This document shows, piece by piece, positions 1 through 8,777 of a stretch of DNA of 43,540 bases. Under the pieces are notes generated by a model that did not search any database, was not told where the DNA came from, and saw only the letters and a program-made list of their open reading frames with translations. Each line of letters opens with the position of its first letter. Positions within the stretch are counted from its first letter, which is position 1. Origin of the DNA: Didymodactylos carnosus (Eukaryota; Rotifera; Eurotatoria; Philodinida; Philodinidae); the NCBI GenBank assembly GCA_905250885.1, contig CAJNOQ010000554.1, forward strand, positions 3,315 through 46,854, read 5' to 3'. A program made the position numbers and the translations under genes.

Positions 1-53
1 GATATCTGCAGATCAAACATTCCGAATAATAACAACACTATTCTCACGCCTAC

Positions 54-164
54 CTTCTTCGACAAATTCCAATAAACGTTTTTCTAAATGCTGATTTGCA
101 CCAGGATAACTTGGCCAATGTTTTTCATTAACAAATCTCTTCTCAACAAAATTAATCAAACCAT
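54..164 (-). CDS. probable internal exon of an unrecognised gene (partial)
   Basis: A 111-base stretch on the minus strand is open and bounded by a good acceptor (TTTATTTTCAG just above 164) and a donor-like GTAGGC just below 54. It has phase 1 at both ends, so 37 codons can be spliced in frame. The peptide contains KHWPSYPGANQHLEKRLLEF, which has the composition of real protein with no low complexity. A reading without splicing would start at 213 with a hydrophobic, signal-like stretch and stop at 13, giving a 66-residue protein. I prefer the exon reading because both splice sites sit where the protein-like part begins and ends. I do not recognise the family. The rest of the gene would lie beyond the window edge and/or upstream of 215. 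Confidence 0.35.
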
Positions 165-212
165 CTGAAAATAAAGCAGCACATAAAAAGAGTATTTTGA
201 GTACGATAAGCA

Positions 213-485
213 TGCATTACCGAACGTTTTTACTTTTTCATCGTATATCAATTTATAAACCATAGTTCACTTGGACATAAACACAAACAAAAATCTAAAA
301 TTAAATAACGAGAATATGGCATGAGGAATCTGCTTTCCCTTATAATCCATTAATAAGGATATGCGGTGACGGGTAAATCCATTACCAAAATAGCAGACAT
401 AAGTTCGGTAAAAAAAATTGCTCGATCTTCGGTAAAAAGGCTGCCGGCGTTACTTACAATAAATTACCGATTATCCTTACCCACT
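213..485. repeat. cluster of TTACCGAA / TTCGGTAA motifs in both orientations
   Basis: The stretch carries the short word TTACCGA or its complement TCGGTAA several times: near 215 (ATTACCGAACG), 409 (GTTCGGTAAA), 430 (CTTCGGTAAA) and 466 (AATTACCGATT), plus weaker copies such as CATTACCAAA. The mixed orientation resembles the other motif clusters in this window. No clear terminal repeats or target duplication were found, so it may be a remnant or chance. Confidence 0.3.
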
Positions 486-1926
486 ATGAGAAATATTGAT
501 AGAAGTTACCTAAATTAGAACCATAAACAAGCGGGCCACCGCAAGAGACAGATGATCGGTTTGTTTCTAAAGAATTTCTCCTCTTTAGTACCCTAAGAAG
601 TCGTCTTGGTGGAATCTTAGATGCTTGTACAAAATAATCACGCATCTTATATTATAGGTGTGTGCGAAAGTGAGAGACCGAGAGCGTGATTCTTCTGTAC
701 AAGTAACGAGTCTTACGAAGAAAACATCTAAAATAGTATCGACAAACTCGTATCAACGTGAACAAAAAAGTAAGATTTGTGCAGAGTCGCGAAAAAGTGC
801 TTTTCGTATTCAGCACACTCGAAAATAATGAAGAATTTTTGTTTTTAGTGAATAATTTAAAATTTTTCTTAAACTTTTGGCAATATGTCTCCACCAAAAT
901 AGACAATTTTCTGGATTATCGAGTGTGTTGAATACGAAAAGAAGGAGTTTTCTGTAACTCTTCATGAAATTAATTTTTTTTGTCGGTGATATATCGGATG
1001 AATTTGCTGGTTTCTTAGTCGTAAACCCAAAGTTTTCTGATTTTCATTTTTTTGGCATCCACCCATTTCTTTTCTTTGACAGTTCAACCGTCACTTTCCT
1101 GTGACACTTCAATCGTCTTCTTTTCATTCGTCCCATTATTCGATAGTATTTTCCTCTTTTCTCTCGCTTTTTGGATGTTTTCCTATATTTCATGGACATG
1201 ACCAATGAAAAATTTCCAGAATTTCCTTTTTTTCCTTTTTTTAGCATGCACCTCATTTCGCTCTTTAACCGTGTGTTGAACTGTACTGTAGCGTACTCTT
1301 TCAAAGTCGAAACTAATAGAAGCGACAATAGAAAAACTATGTTTTTCCAACACGATTTTTTGTACCAGCCATACAGTACTGCGAAGAAGCAAAGCCCCGT
1401 ATACGGGATAGAAAAGACCTCATTCTAATAAAGATAGATGCAAGTGTTTGCGCTTAGCTAGAAGGAAAACAAAAAATATTGCATTATGGATTTTGTTCCG
1501 TTCATCGAAACAAAATACTATTTCAGACTTCATTTTTCTACAATTCCTTTCTAATACGTGTGACTGAATGGACAAATAAACAAAGAAAATCTTGTCAGCT
1601 GTACTATTTATCAGTAGAAAAAAAGAAATTGAAAATGATTGTTGAGAAAAGCTATAATACATACTCAATGTGATATGATACATAAAAATAGAATATTTTT
1701 CAAAAATAACCGAATCTGATATTATTCTAATTATGGGAGAAAAGTCAAATTTGTTATTACACAAAGAACATGAGTTACGGCTGCTTTGGTCCGAAAAAAA
1801 GTACGAAACATGCCCCTTACCTGGTTATAGCAGTTTTTCCTCAGAAGTATATTATGAGTGAAGGAAAACATTTCTCTACATTCTGTAAAAGTTCCGTCAC
1901 AAGCTGAGACCTGTTATGAAGAAAAC
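486..1926. other. gene-free stretch, AT-rich
   Basis: Short open frames on both strands are AT-rich, low in complexity and overlap one another; none resembles a known family. The only structured part is the hairpin-forming repeat at about 785-955, listed separately. Confidence 0.5.
785..955. repeat. inverted repeat with about 30-45 base arms
   Basis: The left arm at about 797-830 contains CTTTTCGTATTCAGCACACT. The right arm at about 914-945 contains its complement with few mismatches (AGTGTGTTGAATACGAAAAG). The match weakens outward to about 785 and 955 (GAGT..GAAAA against TTTTC..ACTC). About 85 bases of AT-rich sequence separate the arms. This is typical of a small hairpin-forming non-autonomous DNA element; no coding capacity is present. 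Confidence 0.6.
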
Positions 1927-2791
1927 CCAGGTCAAGCAATCCTACCAGGATCGTATAAGATTCTATAGGATCTTACTAATAATAGAATTTCGTAGGATTC
2001 CTATTGTAGAGTTATATGAAATCCTACGCCAGGAATTCCATAAGATTCTTGATATAGGACGGTAGCAAAAATCTTATAGGCTTTCTATAACAGGAATCTT
2101 ATGCATTTCTCACAAAATCCTACGGTAACATCTTGTGCAGGATTTTGTAGGATTCCTTTTTCTTTCTGTATATATTTCCTTTTCTTTTTCTATACGAGAG
2201 CACAATCACCAACGTGTTTTCCAGTAACTCGAATATAAATCCAGCTCTATTAAAGAAAATAAATAATTCTTTTAGGCTCAAATTTTCGAATCGAGCACTG
2301 TGAGCTATTGAAACTCTCTACCATCCGAAGACGTGTGAGTCAGTACTCACAAGTCTTGGGCTTATTCCAGCTCAAAATCACCTGATTAGCTGGGATCAGA
2401 GAATATTAAACAAATAAAAACAAACTTAAATAAAACAAATATAAACCTATTTACATTTAAATTTTCTGTTAGTGTGTGATGAACTGTGATTTGCACGTAT
2501 TAGCGATTAAAAGCACATTTATGATTGAAAATGAACGGATTTGGCATGAACACAGGCAAAAAAGGATGAGACAGACGCAGCAGCTACAACAACCAGCAGG
2601 AAATCTGATAAAAGCCTACTGCATATCTACAGTAGAATCTTGCAAAGTTCTACAAGATCTGACTACAGAATCCTATAAGAATCTTACAGTAAGACTTTTT
2701 GGCTCTGAGGTTTTTCTACAAAACCCTACAAGATTTTCGAAGGATCTTGTAAGAATCTTGCAGAATCCTACGGTAGGATTGTTTGACCTGG
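1927..2791. mobile_element. foldback-like non-autonomous element with terminal inverted repeats
   Basis: The element begins CCAGGTCAAGCAATCCTACC and ends with the complement of CCAGGTCAAACAATCCTACC, so the 20-base terminal inverted repeats differ at one position. Inside each end (about 1927-2160 and 2630-2791) lie many degenerate copies of a palindrome-like unit around AGGATTCTTATAGG / AAGATTCTTGTAGG in both orientations. The middle (about 2170-2620) is unrelated AT-rich sequence with no recognisable transposase. A 116-codon open frame at 2476-2826 runs through the right arm and is most likely not a gene. I could not identify a convincing target-site duplication. The superfamily is unknown. 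Confidence 0.7.
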
Positions 2792-3920
2792 AAAGCGAAC
2801 ATCAATGTTTTGGACGCGCGCGATAAGTGAAAAATTTTGATGATAGTATGAAAATTCATACTAACGAGGATTCAAAGTTCTTCTTGAGTATTCTCTGATA
2901 AAATTTTCTAAAACAGAGAGCTCTCGTCACTATTAAGCAAAATAAAAATAAAAACGCTCAGAGCAATGATTTATTTTATTTTAAACCAATATTCGTTCAA
3001 ATAAACTCTTTTACACGAATATCTTTTACTCACTAGTTTATAAATATGGTCAATTAGGGATAAAGTGAACAACTTAATCATCTGTATCTTTTTAAAGAAA
3101 TTTGGTGAGGTTGAACCCACTAGAGCCCAAATCTGGAGAGACTTACACCTACCGAGCCTCCGCCATTAATGCGTTTCATATTTAATTACTTTCAATACCG
3201 TTTAAAATTGCCTAGTTTATTATGGAAAAGAGAGGAAACAAACATGTGAAAAAATAAAGAACAATATGATAAATTCATTGTCCAACCAACAACATGCATT
3301 ACAAGCACGCTCACACACGCAGTTAAATAAAAAAATACTCACAAATCAAAAAGAAAAAAATAACAACAAAAACAAATGACAAAATTCATTACGATGGATA
3401 AAATAAAAGTGTTTGATGTTTATGCAATAGGACGAATATTCCAGATGAGCTTATCAGTAAAAGAGAGAAATGTGGTAAAACACAGGTGCATTTGAAGAAT
3501 TCACAGCCAGAACAATTCATAATGGGGAAGGAATAAATGATAAAGTATCACTCAGATTTTTTAAATTAAAAGACCAAGTAACAAAACCGATGGGCTCTAA
3601 GCATTTTAATGAAAACTGATAGATAATGGATCACTAATCGATAGAGGGATAAAAATCCTCTAAAACTCATTAAGATGTTAAACGATGCTTATTTCTTACA
3701 AATAAACTTTTATTAATCTCAAATACGGCAACTGCTCTCAATCATTAGCACGTAAGCGGTACACAGGTGTTAAGCTGATAAATATATCCTTCTATCCAAA
3801 AGTGTACGAACGTTAAAAAATACCACAACAATACAATCCAATAATTAATCTAATAATGTTTTGCTTTATTTCTCATCCATTACCACCGAGCCAAAATTAT
3901 CACTGTTTATTTGGGAGACA
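2792..3920. other. gene-free stretch
   Basis: AT-rich sequence between the foldback element and the end of the HSPA14-DNAJC2 fusion gene. It probably includes the 3' untranslated region of that gene (minus strand) near 3921. No other gene, RNA or repeat was recognised. Confidence 0.5.
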
Positions 3921-6900
3921 CTATTTCACTGTCGCAGCTGCTTCACTTTGTTTTTTAGCTTGTACTATACGTGCTAATTCTTTATATCTTTCCAAACATT
4001 CTTTTTTACTTCTATTTGGTAAACATTCCGCTATTTTATCCCATCTTGATGGGCCCAATGTATTTGGATATGTTCGTAATGCTTGTTCAAATATTCGTTG
4101 TTCATCAGCTGTCCACGCTTGTTGCTGTTGTTCTAATACTGCGTCATCGCGCTCACTCGGTTGTTGTTCATCGATAATATGTTGTTGTTGCTGTTTATTT
4201 TTATGTGATCTTAATGTAATATTATCAAGTGATTGAACAACTTCTTCCAACTCTTTTTTCCCACTTTGAATATCTTTTGCCTTTTGCATAACATCTTGTA
4301 CTGTCCGTTTTTGACTACCGCCACCTCGTTTTATGAATTCTAAAACAACATTCCAACGATTTTGTACACCAGCCGGATATAACCTTAAAGCTTTAACAAG
4401 TAATTCGATTTCGTCTGGAGACCATTTAGAAAGTGTTCCATTGACTAAAATAAAAAGACACTGATGAAATTTCAATACTCAAGTAGTGCTCGAGAATGAT
4501 CGAGAATCGATTTGATGGAATAATAAAACTGCATGTAAGTCAGACATTAAGAGAAGCAGATGTATAAAAGATTTTAAAAACATTACCTGCTGAACTTGCC
4601 GAAGCTGAAGCTGTTGATTGCTGTTGTAAATCTTCTGCTCGCTTTTGTTGAATTTTTTCCTCTTCTATTCGTTGAATCTCAGTAAGAATAAGTTGTTTTT
4701 TATCACAATTTTCTTCTTTCAATTTTTCATTCAACACTTTTAATTGATCCAACGGCAAACATTCAATTAGATATTCAATCTGTTCAATTTGTTTCAAATT
4801 ATTCTCTTTTTCATTAAAATAATTATGCTCTTTGCACAAATCACGCAGTTGTTTTTTCTCTTTTTTAATGAATTTCTTTTGTATTTCTTTTTCTTTTCTT
4901 AGTTCGTCTTGTTTTCGCTTCACCTCGTCATCTTGTCGTTGTTTTTCATCTTGAATACGTTTTTGTTCATCTAATTCACGTTGTTTTTGTTCTTGTCGAC
5001 GTTTGTCTACTTCTGTTTTTTTTCGCAGTTTTTCATCATCTTTTCGTTGTTGTTCATCTTGTTTAAATTTTTTTATTCTCATATCATTTTTATACGCATT
5101 ATCTACTAACGACCGAATACGTTGCATTTCTGTCTTCTTACGTTTAACACGTTCAACACGATTTGCTTTTTCAATATACCGTCGTTCATCACGATCTTGA
5201 CCTTGAGATTTATCTTCTTCATCTAAACAGAACGAATAAATCAGACATGCAAAAACAAACACTTGATTTAGTCCCATTTACAGATCGTATGTATCATGAA
5301 CTGTTAGTTTATTACACGATTGTATCTGATGAGTCCTGTCGTTATAGTGTATCTCTACTATGCCGTTGTTCGCTCAAATTTTAACAGAAACTGTCTCCGC
5401 TTAGAATTAAAGATATGGATAGTTTCATATACACTAAACTCGAACTTATTAACCATCCTTGGATACATATTATAAAAATTGTAACTCTCAGTTCTTACTA
5501 TGACAAATTAAATACAGTAACTTTTAATTTCATACCTAGATAAGAATATTCTCTCCATGAGTCAAATTCGTACCAAAAACAATAAAATTTATTAACGTAA
5601 TCAAAAGATGAATCAATATTTCCTAACAACGGTACTGGATGAAGGTTAGACCACCTTGCGTTTCGTTCAAATACTGGTCCAAATATATCGAAAAATGTCT
5701 GAGTATCAACGGAAACGGTTGAGCCTGGTATGGTATCATCAAACTTTGGATCGACACTATCGTATGCTCGTCTCAGTTGTGGATTTGAGAGTATCTCGAA
5801 AGCATGTGTTATTAATGAAAAACGTTCACTTTCAATACGTTTGGATTTATCAGGGTGATATCTTAATATCATTAATTTATGTGCCGCACGAATTTGTTTT
5901 TGTGTAGCTTTATAACGTAATTTTGCTAAACCGAGAACTTTATAGTGATCTTGATCTTTCCAATCGTTTACATCTAATTTACGTAAATATGTTTCGTGTT
6001 TTGTCCAATCAATATCCAAATCTTGCTCGTCGTCCTTATCATTATCATCTTCGGCATCACTATCACTTAAAACTTCTTTCTCTTCTTTATTACTTGCGGT
6101 TGCCTCGCCATTTTGCTCGCCTGTATGATCGAGGTGGGAACGAAAATATCGAACACCAACACATTCAAATTCATCGATCGTAACATCATCGCCATTCTAA
6201 AATAAATCACAATGTAATATACAATTGATAATCATAAGTGAAATGTATAAGCTAAAAGAAAAAGTTTTAACTTACTTGTATAGAAGACCGTTTGCCATGG
6301 GATGTGGATACTTTTGAATTTCTGTATTTATTTTGAATGTAGCACTGAAACGAGTTTATAATCTGTAAATAATTCTCAACAACCAAAGCATTATATTACC
6401 TGTCGCGCAGCTCCAAGTGCGATCACTTCATCGGCATTAATCGATGAAAGCATATCGGCATTTGGTAGTTTTTGTTGAATAAAATCACGAATTTGAAGAA
6501 TTTTTGTACCACCACCGCACAGAACAATCTAAACGTTTAATATCTCGGTTAAAACAGATTCAAAAATTTTGTTTCTTAAAAAATTTACTAGTTTGATATC
6601 ATCTGCTTGCAGTTGCGCTTTTTCCAAAACATAATCGATTGGTTTCATACATTCAAGAAAAAGAGAATTTGCTTCACCATTAAATCGCAACCTAGGGATG
6701 GCATATAAGATATAAACAATGTCAATTGTCTATAAATCTCAAGCATACCTGCTTATTGAACTGTCTAAGTCGATTCCATCGTGTAATGCATCAACAGAAC
6801 ACTGTGTCGAAGGTGTTGTTGATAAAATGTGTTTGGCTTGTTCGGCACACGCGCGAAGTTTAAGAAGTGAACGCGATACACTTCTAGGATCGCTTTTGTA

Positions 6901-8065
6901 TTTTCTTTGATGAGAGAATAGAGAAAGATACAAACTATGTTGAATACTATAAACAAACGAATCAGCTTACTTTTGAAATTCATCAGCAATAATATTAACA
7001 ACAACATCGGTAAAACGATCACCCGAATGTTCATAGCCATACTGGGAGGCAAGTGTTTTCAAACAACCACCGATTGAGCGTATTATTGAACATTCGTATG
7101 TGGATCCACCAAGTCGATAAATAAGCACATTACTAAAAACAACATAAGATTTGAATGTGCGTCTATACAGTCTTCTAGTGGGTGTGACCGTTAGAATTGA
7201 AAAATCAAATTTTCGTCTTACCTTTCTACATGACCGCTGTCTTTATCCAATTCATAGGCTAAACACGCTGAACAGGCATCTGGTATAATTGCTTTCAACT
7301 CTATACCACTCTTTTTTATACATATTCTACAAAACGAGAAAAAACATCTTAATCTATATTCGATTTATTTTGTTTTACTTTTATCATTACCGAATTAAAT
7401 CTTGATCATCAATCATGTTATATTGCGATGATAACACTGCTTGTACCTCTTTCAAATTTGTGGCAGACAATACCAGTTCTAAGATGAAAATAAAAGATTA
7501 TACACACTGCTACTACATGAATTAACAGGGCGATCAATTCATCTACTTACGTTTAATATAATGAAAAAATGCTGTAATAACTGTTTCAAGATCGACTGAT
7601 TTTGATTTTCCATTAAGTGTCAAAGAAAATGTCACACGATTATCATTTTCCGTCACCTACAAAAGTAGAAATTTCTACCATATGTAGAATACGTATTTTA
7701 GTTTGTTTTTCTTACATCAATTGGAGATGTTTGTTTATAACATGTAAGAAATTCTTCATTTCGCCTTTCAGAACATCCAATGAAATGTGGTGACCAAATA
7801 ATTGTATTTTGTTGATTTCTGGTAAGGCCTTGTTTCGACGGTAAACCAAGTACCTGAAAAACATGAGAGGATTGGAAAAAACGTTTTTATCGTTCGTATG
7901 TACAACACTTACACTATCGTTATCGTTATAAGTGATAAATGTGGGTGTTGAACGATCTCCAAGTTCATTGACAATCGTTTCACTTCGTCCATCCTTGTAA
8001 TAAGCTACTGAAATATTACTAGCACCCAGTCTGATACCAATGAAAGCAGAATCTTTTGACGTCAT
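3921..8065 (-). CDS. HSPA14 (Hsp70L1) ATPase domain fused to DNAJC2 (MPP11/zuotin): single-chain ribosome-associated complex
   Basis: Thirteen exons, all GT-AG and in frame, give about 1009 residues. Exons (minus): 8065-7913, 7853-7716, 7656-7551, 7478-7391, 7326-7222, 7132-6971, 6904-6749, 6691-6589, 6528-6400, 6344-6276, 6196-5536, 5222-4587, 4444-3921. Residues 1-380 are an HSPA14-type nucleotide-binding domain: phosphate-1 loop [18 protein letters not shown], phosphate-2 loop [10 protein letters not shown], adenosine motif [10 protein letters not shown], and final helix [11 protein letters not shown]. Residues 381-403 are a basic linker. From 404 the DNAJC2 N-terminal motif FECVGVRYF and an acidic stretch lead to a J domain (about 485-550) with intact HPD at 517-519. 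A charged zuotin region follows, then two SANT domains (about 843-890 and 946-994). The Hsp70 substrate-binding domain is absent. The DNAJC2 half has no ATG before mid-J-domain. In yeast and mammals these proteins form a heterodimer at the ribosome exit tunnel that stimulates Hsp70. The single-chain reading is my inference from frame and splice sites. Confidence 0.87.
6276..6344 (-). other. linker exon joining HSPA14 and DNAJC2 halves
   Basis: This 69-base exon (23 codons) is phase 0 on both sides. The preceding exon ends ...GCGCGACAG|GTAATA; this one begins after TTTCAG and ends ATACAA|GTAAGT; the next begins after TTTTAG. It has no ATG, no stop and no similarity to either partner that I can see, and it is rich in K, R, S and N. 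The 55-base intron above it (6345-6399) carries an in-frame TAA three codons in, so retention would end the protein right after the ATPase domain. The intron below (6197-6275) ends in an in-frame TAG directly before the DNAJC2 part, so the DNAJC2 frame cannot start upstream without splicing. Confidence 0.8.
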
Positions 8066-8777
8066 AATTACACCAATATCTGATCTATTCAAAAGAATAA
8101 AGAAACAATTATTCAAATCAATTGTCGTAGAGCCATAAAAGACACTGTCATTTTGTAACGTCTTTTATCATGCAAATAAAATAAATGAGTGGGGAGACTA
8201 TTCAGAAAGTTTTGTAGAACTTTATGACAATCCATTTTTGTGAAAACTCCAGATTTTTCAATAGTTCGAAAGAAGAGATATAGCAGATATTTCATCTTCG
8301 TTGTACTTTTCTGACTATTTTATTTGTAGTCAGTGGTACTACCACTTATGAACTTCATGTCTCGTAAATAACATCTCATCACAAACTTTTCAAGGGCTTG
8401 TACAGAGTGTAATGTTGACAGAATTTTGTTTTCTCCGTCAAAAGAAGAAAAAAAAATGTGTTATCAGTTCTTTTTTTTAATCCTTTCAATCTTATTGAAA
8501 TGGAATGAACCTTTTTTTTGACGCTCACAACTACAAAAATGTACTAATGATGAATAAAAATTAGCGTTTGTACACAGAAAAGAAGTCATATCTGAATTTG
8601 ACACAAAAAAGAAGTACAAATAAATATACAATGTAACAAAGAATACAAAACATCGAGAGAAGAAAAAAATAAAAAAGTCACATATTTTTGATTCATTTAA
8701 GTTCACCCAGTGGAAAAAAGAAAAGCAAAAAACATATAAATACACACAAGAAACTGCTAATAAGACAAAAATTTATT
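8066..8777. other. intergenic, promoter side of the fusion gene
   Basis: The 712 bases between the fusion gene start and the MCPH1 stop codon are AT-rich and hold no recognised gene. Both neighbours lie on the minus strand, so this must hold the MCPH1 3' end (an AATAAA-like signal on the minus strand lies right after the MCPH1 stop) and the fusion gene's promoter or trans-splice acceptor. Confidence 0.5.

Noticed and set aside
1044-1764. Overlapping open frames on both strands
   Set aside because: They are K/R/F/S-rich products of purine/pyrimidine runs, overlap each other and lack splice or family signals.
2476-2826. 116-codon frame as a transposase fragment
   Set aside because: Its second half is simply the translated AGGATTCT-type repeats of the foldback arm, and no catalytic motif is visible.
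5536-6019. Independent DNAJC2 start at about 6019
   Set aside because: The codon there is TTG, not ATG, and conserved DNAJC2 sequence (FECVGVRYF) continues upstream in frame, so this is not a real start.
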